Notes: generated from the letters alone by a model not told the origin. DNA of 64,000 bases from Acidobacteriota bacterium (GCA_021324935.1 JAJPIE010000012.1:310001-374000); one strand, 5' to 3'. Counted from the first letter of the stretch, positions 50,697 through 60,720 are shown. A program made the numbers and translations.

Positions 50697-51683
50697 GTGG
50701 CGACAGCAAGTACAACCTTGAAAGGCGCGGGCCCGGCATCGGGTTCGCGCGCGTTTTTTGAGAGAATCCGCAACGGGGACGAGATCGCGCGGCTGATTAC
50801 GCTGGTTTTCGCGGCGAGCGTGGTGCTGATTACGGCAGCGGTGGTATGGGAACTGTGGATAAACTCCGCACTCCCGAGGCACAAATTCGGCTTGCACTTC
50901 TTTTTCACCGAAACCTGGGACCCGATCACGGACGATTTCGGCGCGCTGCCTTTCATTTACGGCACCCTGGTAACTTCGGCGGTTTCTCTGTTTATCGCCA
51001 TACCGTTGGGCATCGGCGCGGCCATATTTCTGGCGGAGCTGGCGCCACCGCGGGTTTCCGATACTTTGCAATTTTTCATTGACCTGCTGGCGGCGGTGCC
51101 CAGTGTCATTTACGGATTGCTGGGAATCTTCATCATCGTGCCGCTGGTGAGGGACGTGATTTATCCGATTCTCAACCGCTCCTTGGGTTTCTTAGCCATA
51201 TTCAAGGGGCCTTCGTATGGTGTGGGCTTCATAACCGCAGGGATCGTGATGGCCATCATGGTGATTCCGTACATCATTTCGGTATCTCGCGAGGTACTGC
51301 TCTCCGTGCCGAGGGATCAAAGAGAAGCGGCGCTGGCGCTGGGGGCCACGCGGTGGGAGTCCACCTGGAAGGTGGTGGTGCCGTTTGCGAAGACCGGCAT
51401 TATGGGCTCGATCTTCCTGGCGCTGGCGCGGGCGCTGGGTGAGACGATGGCGGTGACAATGGTGATCGGGAACACGCCGAAGATTGCGGCCTCCCTTTTC
51501 GCACCCGGTTATTCCATCGCGGCGGTGATTGCGAACGAATTCACCGAAGCGACGGGCGACCTCTATCTGCAGGCCTTGATCGAACTCGGTCTGGTCCTTT
51601 TCCTGTTAACGTTTATCATCAACGGCCTGGCGCGCATCCTGATCATCGTGACGACACAAAAGGGCAGTGGGGTGAGCGCCTGA
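50697..51683 (+). CDS. pstC: Phosphate ABC transporter permease PstC
   Basis: 328 residues from a GTG, 13 bases after pstS. Six helices and the permease EAA-type loop (SVPRDQREAALALGATRWES) identify it; GLLGIFIIVPLVRDVIYPIL and TPKIAASLFAPGYSIAAVIA are characteristic of PstC. The region FKGPSYGVGFITAGIVMAIM carries the main channel helix. It pairs with PstA to form the inner membrane channel and overlaps pstA at its last base. Confidence 0.95.
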   Translation: MATASTTLKGAGPASGSRAFFERIRNGDEIARLITLVFAASVVLITAAVVWELWINSALPRHKFGLHFFFTETWDPITDDFGALPFIYGTLVTSAVSLFIAIPLGIGAAIFLAELAPPRVSDTLQFFIDLLAAVPSVIYGLLGIFIIVPLVRDVIYPILNRSLGFLAIFKGPSYGVGFITAGIVMAIMVIPYIISVSREVLLSVPRDQREAALALGATRWESTWKVVVPFAKTGIMGSIFLALARALGETMAVTMVIGNTPKIAASLFAPGYSIAAVIANEFTEATGDLYLQALIELGLVLFLLTFIINGLARILIIVTTQKGSGVSA

Positions 51684-52534
51684 TGAACCGTAAACTCCGC
51701 TGGCGCAAATTCGTTAGTAACTTCATGCTGGCGATGACCGGGGTGTGCGCGCTGGTCTCGGTGTTGGTGCTGTTTTGCATATTGGGATATCTGGTTTTCA
51801 ACGGCGGGACGTCGATCAACTGGGCATTCTTCACGAAGCTGCCGAAACCTGTGGGGGAAACCGGCGGGGGCATGGCCAACGCGATTGTGGGAAGCGGCAA
51901 AGTGCTGTTGCTTGCGTCCTTAATCGGTGTGCCAATCGGGTTCCTTGGCGGGGTATACCTAGCGGAGTTCAGCGGCAAGGGAATGGCCTCGGTGGTGAGG
52001 TATGCGGCGGACCTGCTGAATGGAGTGCCATCGATCGTGGTGGGGATATTCGCCTACAGCGTGGCGGTGCTGCCGTTCAAGCATTTTTCTGCCTTTGCGG
52101 GATCGTTTGCACTGGGAATTATGATGGTGCCGATCACGCTGCGGAGCACGGAGGAATTTTTAAAAAGCGTGCCGCGGATGTTGCGGGAAGGAGCAATGGC
52201 GCTGGGTGCGAGCAAGTGGAGGACGATCGCGACGGTGATCGTGCCGGCGGCCTACCGGGGCATCGTGACGGCGATTCTGCTGGCGCTGGCGCGGGTGGCG
52301 GGAGAAACGGCGCCGCTGCTGTTTACCGCGTTCGGGAATCGGTTCTGGAGCCAGGGGTTGTCGGAACCGACGGCGACGCTGCCCGTAGTGATTTACACGT
52401 ATGCGGTCGCGCCGTATGAAGATTGGCACCGGCAAGCGTGGGCGGCGGGATTGGTGCTGCTGGGGCTGATTTTAGTGATCAACATTGTTGCGCGGACGAT
52501 ATTGTCGCGTGGCATTGCGGTACCGAGGTCATAG
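51683..52534 (+). CDS. pstA: Phosphate ABC transporter permease PstA
   Basis: 283 residues with six helices. Recognisable PstA segments are [40 protein letters not shown] then [13 protein letters not shown], and the EAA loop [20 protein letters not shown]. It starts on the last base of pstC (shared A of ATGA), so translation is coupled, and pstB follows 2 bases later. It forms the channel with PstC. Confidence 0.95.
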   Translation: MNRKLRWRKFVSNFMLAMTGVCALVSVLVLFCILGYLVFNGGTSINWAFFTKLPKPVGETGGGMANAIVGSGKVLLLASLIGVPIGFLGGVYLAEFSGKGMASVVRYAADLLNGVPSIVVGIFAYSVAVLPFKHFSAFAGSFALGIMMVPITLRSTEEFLKSVPRMLREGAMALGASKWRTIATVIVPAAYRGIVTAILLALARVAGETAPLLFTAFGNRFWSQGLSEPTATLPVVIYTYAVAPYEDWHRQAWAAGLVLLGLILVINIVARTILSRGIAVPRS

Positions 52535-52536
52535 GC

Positions 52537-53364
52537 ATGCAAGCGTCCGCCAAGCCGGAGTTTTCCGTGAATATCACGACGAATATAACGACCCCCGCAG
52601 CGCGGGAAACGTCCGCCGGGCTTCCAATGCGGATGACGATTTCGAAAGTGAATTTTTATTACGGCTCGAAGCAGATCCTGTTCGACATCAACATGGGGAT
52701 CGCGGACAAGAAGGTGACCGCGCTGATCGGGCCATCGGGTTGCGGCAAATCCACCCTGCTGCGGACTTTGAACCGGATGCATGAAACCGTGGGAACCTCG
52801 CGGCTGGAAGGGGAAATCCTGCTGGACGGGCAGAACATCCTGGCACAGGATGTGACCGCGCTGCGCCGCCGCGTGGGGATGGTGTTCCAGCGGCCGAACC
52901 CGTTTCCGAAATCCATCTATGACAATATCGCCTATGGGCCGAAGATCAACGGGTACAAGGGCACGCTGGCGGATATCGTGGAAAAGAGCCTTCGCCACGC
53001 GGCGCTGTGGGACGAGGTGAAGGATCACCTGCACAAATCGGCGTACGAGCTATCGGGTGGGCAGCAGCAGCGGCTTTGCATCGCGCGGGCGCTGGCGGTG
53101 GAACCCGAAGTGCTCCTGATGGACGAACCGTGTTCGGCCCTGGATCCGATCAGCACCGCGAAGATCGAAGAATTGATGGTGGAATTGAAGAATATAACGA
53201 CGATCGCCATCGTGACGCACAACATGCAGCAGGCGGCGCGCGTCAGCGATTTCACGGCATTTCTGCTGACGGGGCAGATCATCGAGTTCAGTCCCACGCC
53301 ACAACTGTTTACCAAGCCGGGCGATCCACGAACGGAAGCGTACATCACGGGAAGATTCGGGTGA
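52537..53364 (+). CDS. pstB: Phosphate ABC transporter ATP-binding protein
   Basis: 275 residues from ATG 52537. Walker A is GPSGCGKST, the signature is [16 protein letters not shown], Walker B is [13 protein letters not shown], and the switch histidine is in [34 protein letters not shown] is the PstB Q-loop. It powers phosphate import and, with PhoU, transmits phosphate status to PhoR. The frame open further upstream (52423) lies inside pstA and is not used. Confidence 0.96.
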   Translation: MQASAKPEFSVNITTNITTPAARETSAGLPMRMTISKVNFYYGSKQILFDINMGIADKKVTALIGPSGCGKSTLLRTLNRMHETVGTSRLEGEILLDGQNILAQDVTALRRRVGMVFQRPNPFPKSIYDNIAYGPKINGYKGTLADIVEKSLRHAALWDEVKDHLHKSAYELSGGQQQRLCIARALAVEPEVLLMDEPCSALDPISTAKIEELMVELKNITTIAIVTHNMQQAARVSDFTAFLLTGQIIEFSPTPQLFTKPGDPRTEAYITGRFG

Positions 53365-53429
53365 GGCCGGGAAGTTCGCAAGTGGTAGCGCGGGGGAAGT
53401 GTATGTAAACTGCGGATGGGAAGGGCGCC

Positions 53430-54095
53430 ATGGAACGTCACTTTGAAAAGGATTTGAACGAACTGAAAGAGCGGCTGCTCTGGATGGGCAGCCTTGCGGA
53501 GCGCGCCGTGCACCAGTCGGTACACGCGGTGCTGGATTCGGATGAACAACTGGCGAAGCGCGTCCTGGAAGAGGAGGACGCGATCAACGAATTGCAGCTG
53601 GAAATCGACGACCGGGTCGTGCAATTGCTGGCGCTGCACCAACTGATGGCCGCGGACTTGCGGCTGGTGCTGGCGGTTTCGCGCATCAACAACGACCTGG
53701 AGCGCATTGGCGACCAGGCCGTGAACATCGCGCAGGGCGCGCTGCGGATTCTGCGTCACCCGCGGGTGAAGCCGTATGTGGATTTGCCGCGCATGTCGGA
53801 GCTCGTCGAGGAGCAGGTGCGGAATTCGCTGAATGCGGTGGTGCGTCGCGACGTGGAGCTGGCGCAGAAGGTGATGTCCACCGACGACCAGGTGGATCAT
53901 TACCGGGACCAGATTTTCCGCGAATTGCTCACCTACATGATGGGCGATTCCAGCGTGGTGTTTCCCGCATTTGAACTGATCCTGGTGGCGAAAAACCTGG
54001 AACGCATCGGAGACCACGCCACGAACATCGCCGAAGACGTGATTTACATCGTGCAGGGGCAGGATATCCGGCACCCATCGGTGGACCGGCGCTAG
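53430..54095 (+). CDS. phoU: Phosphate signalling protein PhoU (second copy)
   Basis: 221 residues, closer to the standard PhoU length than the copy beside phoR. Both metal-binding repeats are present: INNDLERIGDQAVNIAQGAL and VAKNLERIGDHATNIAEDVI. It closes the pst operon 65 bases after pstB. Two PhoU proteins in one regulon suggest a division of labour between transporter regulation and PhoR control, but this cannot be shown here. Its stop overlaps the stop of the convergent membrane protein gene. Confidence 0.95.
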   Translation: MERHFEKDLNELKERLLWMGSLAERAVHQSVHAVLDSDEQLAKRVLEEEDAINELQLEIDDRVVQLLALHQLMAADLRLVLAVSRINNDLERIGDQAVNIAQGALRILRHPRVKPYVDLPRMSELVEEQVRNSLNAVVRRDVELAQKVMSTDDQVDHYRDQIFRELLTYMMGDSSVVFPAFELILVAKNLERIGDHATNIAEDVIYIVQGQDIRHPSVDRR

Positions 54096-55807
54096 AAGCT
54101 CCGCCTTCGGCCAACTCGTAGCAGCCCGATTCCCAAGAAAAAGCTGAACAGAGAGATTGCCGCGCCCGCCGTGCGGTCCGGTGTGCGGGAAAAGCGGACC
54201 TCGATTTCGGATTTTCCCGCCGCGATGGGGACCAGCATTTGATTGATGCCCTCGGGATGCCGGGGCACGATTTCGCGCCCATTCACGGTGATTTGCCATG
54301 CGGGGTAGTTCAGAAGCCGGAGGCCAACGCGCGCCGGAACGGGCGAATCCACATTGATTATTTTCAGCTCGGGCTGCCAGCTTTCCACCCGGAGCGTGGC
54401 CAGAGGCAGCCGGGGGGCTTTGCCGGAATCGGAGGCCGGGAGAACCGCGGCTAGGGGGGCGTTCCTGGGAAGATCGAGATGATCGTCGCCGAGGGGATCG
54501 TATTCATCGACGCCTTCAAAGCCGGCGCCACTCAAAAGGGCGGCATGTTGCGTGGGCATCTCGTCGGGGTCCCACCAGGTGCTTTGCTCCAAAAAAATTC
54601 CAAGCGGGACGGCAAGGGCGAGATAGAAAGCCAGGCAGAGCCAGCCGCTCCGGCGTTCGACGGCGGCGGTGAAAAAACAACAGGCGATGACGGCGAGGAT
54701 GGACATCCAGCGCCAAGGGAATTGGACGAAGCGAAGCTGTGGCAGGAAATTCCAAAGAAGCGAAGAGAGATGCACCATCACGAGTGTAGACGCGGCACCC
54801 AGCAAAAGGAGCGAACGCCAGAGCGGGGAGGATGCAGGGGACTTGCCGGTGGCGGGTGAAAATTTACGCGAGGCAAGCGCCGCCAGGGCGGTGAACAGGA
54901 TCAGGACGACTGCGGAAAGGGAGAAGATCGAATTGAACCAGTTGTGCTCGACGTCGTCGATATAGGTGAAGAGGAAGTTCTGGGAAGGAAGAAGGCCGGT
55001 GGAGAGGGCCTGGGCGATGTTGACCCAGCGCTGCTCGTAAGCGGCAGGCACCAGATAGAAGGCAGTCAGGCCGAAACCGAGCAACATGGCGGCAGCGGCT
55101 CGCAGCAGAATTTTGCCGGAGCGTTGGGTTAGTGCGGCCCATGTAAAGAGCAGGGCTACGGAGTAGCTCGCGATGACGCCAGCCGGCGCGTTACAGAGCC
55201 AGACCGCGGCAAAGGGAATGGCGAACTGAGGAATGGACGCCAGGGTGTGTTGCTCGCCGTCGAGAAACTGGACGAGGCGCAGCGCGGCAAGCAGAAGGAG
55301 GGGAAAGATGGCGCAGGCGAGCTGTTCGGCGAAGTCGCTGCGGATATAGCTGAGAAGCAGCGCATAGGGGTTGGCTGCATAAAAAATGGCGCCGAAGCAG
55401 GCTGCCCGGGCCGAGCCAAGGCGCCGCAGCAGAAGGAAGGCGGCAAGGCCAGCGAAGGATTGCGTGAGGAGGATGAAAACAGCGGGGACCCAGGAGATTG
55501 GCAGAATCACAGTGAGGGCGGCGCCGAGCATCCAGGACATCGGGGGATAGAAGATATAGCGGGGTTCGCCGAAGCCGTAATTGGTCCAGGAGGTCCAGCG
55601 CGGATAGAGCACTCCGTGGTGCCACTGGTAGGCCACATCGAGCCACGAGGCGACGTGGAACTCAAAATCGTGGCCGGAGGCGCTGCCAAGCCAGAAAAAG
55701 GGTGCGAGAAGGGCAAGCGAGGCCAGCAACGACAGGGCGAGCGCGAACAGCCAGGAGCGGGTAAGAGCCGGGGCATGCTGATTGGCGCGCGGCAGCGATT
55801 GGTTCAT
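54092..55807 (-). CDS. GT-C-like polytopic membrane protein (PTPS-related)
   Basis: 571 residues from ATG 55807. A first helix is followed by SGHDFEFHVASWLDVAYQWH and LYPRWTSWTNYGFGEPRYIF then YPPMSWMLGA, a pattern I associate with the 6-pyruvoyl-tetrahydropterin synthase-related membrane proteins and GT-C glycosyltransferases. The Asp in GHDFEFH is a candidate catalytic residue. About ten further helices are followed by a soluble beta-rich C-terminal domain. It may transfer sugars to a lipid or protein at the cell surface. It is unrelated to the flanking Pst and ABC genes and convergent with phoU. Confidence 0.65.
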   Translation of the reverse strand: MNQSLPRANQHAPALTRSWLFALALSLLASLALLAPFFWLGSASGHDFEFHVASWLDVAYQWHHGVLYPRWTSWTNYGFGEPRYIFYPPMSWMLGAALTVILPISWVPAVFILLTQSFAGLAAFLLLRRLGSARAACFGAIFYAANPYALLLSYIRSDFAEQLACAIFPLLLLAALRLVQFLDGEQHTLASIPQFAIPFAAVWLCNAPAGVIASYSVALLFTWAALTQRSGKILLRAAAAMLLGFGLTAFYLVPAAYEQRWVNIAQALSTGLLPSQNFLFTYIDDVEHNWFNSIFSLSAVVLILFTALAALASRKFSPATGKSPASSPLWRSLLLLGAASTLVMVHLSSLLWNFLPQLRFVQFPWRWMSILAVIACCFFTAAVERRSGWLCLAFYLALAVPLGIFLEQSTWWDPDEMPTQHAALLSGAGFEGVDEYDPLGDDHLDLPRNAPLAAVLPASDSGKAPRLPLATLRVESWQPELKIINVDSPVPARVGLRLLNYPAWQITVNGREIVPRHPEGINQMLVPIAAGKSEIEVRFSRTPDRTAGAAISLFSFFLGIGLLRVGRRRSF

Positions 55808-55908
55808 GGATGAGTCATGAAATTGTAACTGTTTCCCTCGGAAATTCACGCATTGGGTCGCCATTTCCGTGCCGAGCCGATGGAAACTGAGGGATAATAC
55901 AGGCGATT

Positions 55909-57225
55909 ATGAGCACAACGACACCGGGTGTGGAACCTATCATCGCGGCGAAGGACCTGGAGAAGTTTTATCCGCAGCCGGATGGCAGCCGGATCCAGGT
56001 GATTGCGCCGACGAGCATCGAAATTTATCCCGGGCAGATCATCGCGCTGCTGGGCCCATCTGGCTGCGGGAAGTCGACCATGCTGCGGATGCTGACGGGG
56101 CTTTCTCCGACGTCGGCAGGGATGGTGTACTGGCACGGGCAGCCGGTGCGGGATGAATCTCCCAACGTGTCGATCGTGTTCCAGAGTTTCGCGTTGTTTC
56201 CGTGGCTGACGGTGCTGGAAAACGTGGAAGCGCCGCTGGAGGCGCGAGGCGTGGCGGTGATGGAGCGGCACAAGCGGGCGCTGCGGATTATCGATTCGGT
56301 GGGGCTAGACGGATTCGAGTCGGCGTATCCGAAAGAGCTTTCGGGCGGAATGAAGCAGAGAGTGGGCGTGGCACGGGCGCTGGTGGTGGAACCGGAAGTG
56401 TTGTTCATGGACGAGCCGTTTTCGGCACTGGATGTGCTGACGGCGGAGACGCTGCGCGGAGAATTGATGGAACTTTGGCTGGGGAAGAAGATTACCACGC
56501 GGGCGATTTTCATCGTGACGCACAACATCGAGGAAGCGGTGATTCTGGCGGACCGCATCATCGTGCTGGGAAGGAATCCGGCGCACATTCACGCGGAGTT
56601 CAACGTAAATATGGGGCATCCGCGGGATCATAAAGATCCGCGATTCACGGAGCTGGTGGATTTGATTTACAAGGCGCTGACGCTGCAGGAGCACACGGGC
56701 CACGTGCCGGCGGGGCACGACGAAACCGAAGAGCGGCGCAAGCGGGGCATCGTGATGCTGCCGCACACGCGGCCCGGAGGGATGGCCGGGCTGCTGGAAA
56801 TTCTGGACGACCACGAAGGGCGCGCGGATTTGCACGTGCTGGCCGACGAGTTGAGTTTGGAAGTGGACGCGCTGCTGCCTACCGTGGACACGGCAATGCT
56901 GCTGGGGCTGCTGAAGCTGGAAGAGGGCGACGCGATTTTGACCGACGATGGAAAGGCGTTTGCGCAGGGAGACATCCAGGAAAGAAAAGCGATCTTCCGC
57001 AAAGCCGCGCTGGCGAATATCCCGCTGTTCCGGCAGATGGAGCAGGCACTGCGATCGAAATCGAACCGCACGCTGCCGGCGGAATTTTTCCAGGATTTGC
57101 TGGACGAGCATTTCAGCGAGGATGAGGCGCAGCGCCAGATGGAAACGGCGATTCAATGGGGGCGCTACGCGGAACTTTTCGATTACGATGCCGCGACTGG
57201 AAAACTGACGCTGACCGAGACCTGA
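55909..57225 (+). CDS. NitT/TauT-type ABC transporter ATPase with AAA-associated C-terminal domain
   Basis: 438 residues. ABC domain at 1-250: Walker [10 protein letters not shown], signature ELSGGMKQRVGVARAL, Walker B VLFMDEPFSALDV, His-loop IVTHNIEEAVILADRIIVLG. Residues about 285-438 form an extra domain (GGMAGLLEILDDHEGRADLH, LLPTVDTAMLLGLLKLEEGD), the AAA-associated C-terminal domain found in some nitrate/sulfonate-type transporters, presumably regulatory. It is translated just before a double permease gene. No substrate-binding protein lies in the window, so the substrate is unknown. Confidence 0.9.
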   Translation: MSTTTPGVEPIIAAKDLEKFYPQPDGSRIQVIAPTSIEIYPGQIIALLGPSGCGKSTMLRMLTGLSPTSAGMVYWHGQPVRDESPNVSIVFQSFALFPWLTVLENVEAPLEARGVAVMERHKRALRIIDSVGLDGFESAYPKELSGGMKQRVGVARALVVEPEVLFMDEPFSALDVLTAETLRGELMELWLGKKITTRAIFIVTHNIEEAVILADRIIVLGRNPAHIHAEFNVNMGHPRDHKDPRFTELVDLIYKALTLQEHTGHVPAGHDETEERRKRGIVMLPHTRPGGMAGLLEILDDHEGRADLHVLADELSLEVDALLPTVDTAMLLGLLKLEEGDAILTDDGKAFAQGDIQERKAIFRKAALANIPLFRQMEQALRSKSNRTLPAEFFQDLLDEHFSEDEAQRQMETAIQWGRYAELFDYDAATGKLTLTET

Positions 57226-57232
57226 GCCCACT

Positions 57233-59008
57233 GTGCCCTCCCCCGCTCCCCTTGCCCAGCACCAGACCCCGCAACCGCCAACCGCGGTGCGGCCCGCGGG
57301 GTCGCGCTGGAGTTACGCGTTTTTGATCGATATCGGCGTATTCATCTCCGTATTCGCGGTGATTTACGGCGTGTATTCGATCGGGCATTCGTGGCTGGGC
57401 CCGGTGAAAGCGGAATCGGAAATTTCGCAGGATCCCCGGAGCCTGCCGCTTTACGCGCTGTATTCCCTGGTGCGCATCCTGGTGGCTTACGCGCTGAGCC
57501 TGGTGTTTGCGCTGGCGTACGGATACACCGCGGCAAAATCGCGGCGCGCGGAAATCATCCTGATTCCGCTGCTGGACATTTTGCAGTCGATTCCGGTGCT
57601 GAGTTTTTTGCCGGGCGTGATGCTGGCGATGGTGGCGCTGTTTCCCAGCCGGCAATTGGGCGTGGAACTCGGCTCGATTGTGCTGATTTTTACGGGGCAG
57701 GTGTGGAACATCGCGTTCAGCTTTTACTCATCGCTGAAAACGATTCCGCGCGATTTGCGCGAGGCGGCCATCATTTACCGGTTCAGCCGCTGGCAGAGGT
57801 TCATGGAACTGGACCTTCCCTTTTCTACGATCGGGCTAGTGTGGAACTCGATGATGTCGGTGGCGGGCGGATGGTTTTTCCTGATGGCCTGCGAGATGTT
57901 CGTGCTGGGCGACAAGGATTTCCGCTTGCCGGGGCTGGGCTCGTACTTGCAGACGGCGGCCGGACGGGGAAACACATCCGCGATGTTGTGGGGATTGGCG
58001 GCCATGGTTTCCGTGATTGTGCTGATGGACCAGTTGATCTGGAGGCCGGTGATCAGTTGGGCGGACAAATTCAAGTTTGAGCAAGTGGAAAGCGCCCGCG
58101 GGATGCAGAACTCGATTTTGAGCTTTATCCGCAAGGAATCGTTCGTGATCCGGTTCTACCGGCGGATTCTGCACCCGATCGTGGAATGGGCGACGATGGA
58201 ATTTGCCAGCGGGGCGAAGCGCGCCGCGCAGAGCATTCGGGCGAATCCGGTGACGAAGCCCAGGCCGTGGTTCGGGTGGCTGCTTGCGGGGCTCAGCGGC
58301 TTGGCCGTGATGTACGGAGTTTACAGAGCGGTTGCGGAGCTGGCGCGGCTTCCGCTGGCGGAATATGAAATGCTTTTGCGCAGCGCCGGTCTGACGTTTC
58401 TGCGCGTGAACCTGGCCCTGATCATCGGCGCGCTTTGGACCGTGCCGGTGGGCGTGGCGATCGGATTCAGCCCGCGCTTTGCGCGATTGATGCAGCCGCT
58501 GGTGCAATTGGCGGCGTCGATTCCTGCGACGGCGTTGTTTCCGGTGATCCTGCTTTTTCTTATCCATCTGCGCGGGGGCGTGGAGATCGCCGCGATGGCG
58601 CTGATGCTGCTGGGGACGCAGTGGTACATCCTGTTTAATGTGATTGCGGGAGCGATGGCCATTCCCACGGATTTAAAGGAAGTCACGAGCGTGTTCAAAT
58701 TCAGCTCGCTGGACCGGTGGAGATACCTGATTTTGCCGGGGATTTTCCCGTACCTGGTGACGGGCATGGTAACGGCCTCGGGCGGGGCATGGAACGCCAG
58801 CATTATCGCGGAGTATTTTCATTTTCAGGGAAGAATCGTGCAGGCGCCGGGGCTAGGAAGCACGATCAGCAGCGCGAGCGATGCCGGGAGGTTCGACGTG
58901 CTGCTGGCGTCCACGCTGATCATGGCGGTGATCGTGGTGATGATCAACCGGCTGGTGTGGCGAAGGATGTATCGCCTGGCATCCACTCGATTCAAGCTGG
59001 AGACGTAA
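57233..59008 (+). CDS. Fused dual-module ABC transporter permease (NitT/TauT type)
   Basis: 591 residues from GTG 57233, 7 bases after the ATPase gene. Two tandem permease modules are visible: residues about 1-290 with SLKTIPRDLREAAIIYRFSR as EAA loop, and about 330-591 with GAMAIPTDLKEVTSVFKFSS. One polypeptide therefore supplies both halves of the channel. Similar fusions occur beside AAA-associated-domain ATPases. The linker is hydrophilic. Substrate is unknown; anion or sulfonate import is the family norm. Confidence 0.88.
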   Translation: MPSPAPLAQHQTPQPPTAVRPAGSRWSYAFLIDIGVFISVFAVIYGVYSIGHSWLGPVKAESEISQDPRSLPLYALYSLVRILVAYALSLVFALAYGYTAAKSRRAEIILIPLLDILQSIPVLSFLPGVMLAMVALFPSRQLGVELGSIVLIFTGQVWNIAFSFYSSLKTIPRDLREAAIIYRFSRWQRFMELDLPFSTIGLVWNSMMSVAGGWFFLMACEMFVLGDKDFRLPGLGSYLQTAAGRGNTSAMLWGLAAMVSVIVLMDQLIWRPVISWADKFKFEQVESARGMQNSILSFIRKESFVIRFYRRILHPIVEWATMEFASGAKRAAQSIRANPVTKPRPWFGWLLAGLSGLAVMYGVYRAVAELARLPLAEYEMLLRSAGLTFLRVNLALIIGALWTVPVGVAIGFSPRFARLMQPLVQLAASIPATALFPVILLFLIHLRGGVEIAAMALMLLGTQWYILFNVIAGAMAIPTDLKEVTSVFKFSSLDRWRYLILPGIFPYLVTGMVTASGGAWNASIIAEYFHFQGRIVQAPGLGSTISSASDAGRFDVLLASTLIMAVIVVMINRLVWRRMYRLASTRFKLET

Positions 59009-59082
59009 CTTATCTTGGCGATGCCGTTGAAGCTGGCAGGCGCCATTCACGGATCGGCTTGTTTGCAGTAGAATCGCAGCGC

Positions 59083-59930
59083 GTGGAGAAGAAACTCAAC
59101 GAGCGGTATTCCAAACTCAAAACGCTCGCGATCCGGTCGCTGCCTGGAAGCGAAGTGGCCGATGCTATACGCGACCTGGCGCTTTTTCCCGCCAAATACT
59201 TGCCGAAGCCAAGACGAAAGCTCTGACTTCGGATACGGGGAAAGCGTATTTCAATTTCTGTGGCCGCGCCGAATCCAGGCCCATCCATACGGCATTGTAT
59301 ATAAGCAAGGATGCGGAATTCGAGTATGGCCTTCGGGTCTTTCTCCGGGGATTTAACCAAGCCGGGCCCGAGGAAATTGTACGAACGACCTACTCCATTG
59401 CTTTTAGCGTCTTGGCTGCCCACGATATCACTGAGGTGGGCAGAAAGGCCTCCGCCACATTTTTCGAAATACTAATCGGCCACATTGCCGCCAGACGGCT
59501 TGGGCGGGCTCCCAGGAAAAAGGTAGTCATTCCCGAGTCTGGCGCATTTCTTCCAACGGACTATGTTTTCGATCCAGGGAAGGGTAAACGCAAGATACAC
59601 CTGCCCATTAAGACTTCGACGCGCGAGAGGGCAGTGCAGGCCTGGGTACATCAGCTGGTTCTCGAGCGAATCTTCGGAGCGGATGAGTACCTCGGCGTAT
59701 TGGTAGTGGCCACGGAGACCAAAAGGAATGCAAAGACGGATGAAGTGATCGAAATTTGCGTCCCGGGCCAGCTTCAGATGTTCCAGTCCAGGGTTGCGAA
59801 GATGACGCGCGTTGACTATTTGGATCCGCCACAAGCGTACTTGGATCTCGCGAGGGCGCATCCTCGGGTGGATGTCAGGCGGTTTGGCGAAGCGTGGAGT
59901 GAGATTGAAGAGCTTCTCTCTGGTCATTAA
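59083..59930 (+). pseudogene. Type II restriction endonuclease-like gene with a frameshift
   Basis: The frame from GTG 59083 reads EKKLNERYSKLKTLAIRSLP ... DLALFPAKYL. At about 59200 the sequence continues only in the next frame as AEAKTKALTSDTGKAYFNFC, then ALYISKDAEFEYGLRVFLRG to 59930, consistent with one lost base. The C-terminal half has FDPGKGKRKIHLPIKTSTRE and RAVQAWVHQLVLERIFGADE, resembling the PD-(D/E)XK and TSTRERAxQ pattern of type II restriction enzymes. It overlaps the convergent methyltransferase gene by 56 bases. A TTG at 59295 could give a truncated 211-residue product. Enzyme identity is inferred from context. Confidence 0.6.
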
Positions 59931-60720
59931 CGTGGCGTGCATGCGAGCGAGTGGCGGGCCTATTGTGCCTTGGCATTCGAAAAACCAGGAAATAGGAGTG
60001 ATTTTTTCGCGCGTGAACTTGCTTTAGTACGCGGCTAACTCCAGGGCGATTGTGTCTCAGTAGAACGAAAAGGTCCTCGACCGCGAAGCCATAACCAGCG
60101 AGTTCATTGATCAGCTCAACGTGAGTCAGGCGTTGCTGGTTCGCGCAAACTTCGTCCATGCACTTAACAATGAAAATGCCATCCGGCTTGAGGACCCGTT
60201 TGGCTTCGAGTGCCGATTTGAAATACAAATCCAGTACGGCCTCGTGATACTTCTTGCCGGAACCGTTTGCGGCAATGTTGTTCCCGTAATAGTTCTCGTA
60301 GTTTTGATGGTTCACATGGACCGTGCCGCCGGGAGTGTGCATGAAAGGAGGGTCAAAAACAACGCAGTCCAGGCTTGCATTTTCATAGGGCAAAGCGCGA
60401 GAATCGACGCCCGTCTTTAGGTCCGTGGCGTGCAATTTATATCGGTTCTTAGGGACGTTGCGCAAGAAAACCCCTTTGCCGTAGTTAATGTCCGCGATTT
60501 TGGCGCCGGGATGCACGTAGAGCTGCAAAATGCTGGGGAACATTTGGTCGTTCGTGCCTTGATGCGCGCTGAAGATCAATTCGTTGGTTGTTACGCCGTC
60601 AGGGGATTTGCGCTTCTTTTTGTTGAGGTCTCGCATCGCTGAGGAACTAGTATCTAGGGAAGGGCCTTTTCTCAAGTCCTGTAAGAGTGTAAATTGTTCG
60701 CCTTTTGTTTGCCAGCTCAT
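59875..60720 (-). CDS. DNA methyltransferase (DPPF motif)
   Basis: About 281 residues from ATG 60720. The catalytic motif is CVVFDPPFMHTPGG (amino-MTase motif IV, DPPF). The AdoMet-binding region is AKIADINYGKGVFLRNVPKN, a GxG-type motif I, and YKLHATDLKTG is motif II-like. Motif order (I before IV) and the following KRVLKPDGIFIVKCMD suit an N4-cytosine or N6-adenine methylase. It is convergent with, and overlaps, the nuclease-like gene, a common arrangement of type II restriction-modification pairs. The methylase looks intact while the nuclease is broken. The recognition sequence is unknown. The first ATG at 60741 is an alternative start. Confidence 0.8.
   Translation of the reverse strand: MSWQTKGEQFTLLQDLRKGPSLDTSSSAMRDLNKKKRKSPDGVTTNELIFSAHQGTNDQMFPSILQLYVHPGAKIADINYGKGVFLRNVPKNRYKLHATDLKTGVDSRALPYENASLDCVVFDPPFMHTPGGTVHVNHQNYENYYGNNIAANGSGKKYHEAVLDLYFKSALEAKRVLKPDGIFIVKCMDEVCANQQRLTHVELINELAGYGFAVEDLFVLLRHNRPGVSRVLKQVHARKNHSYFLVFRMPRHNRPATRSHARHVNDQREALQSHSTLRQTA

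Noticed and set aside
59195..59205. Programmed frameshift in the nuclease-like gene
   Set aside because: No slippery heptamer at the junction; one lost base or sequencing error is more likely.
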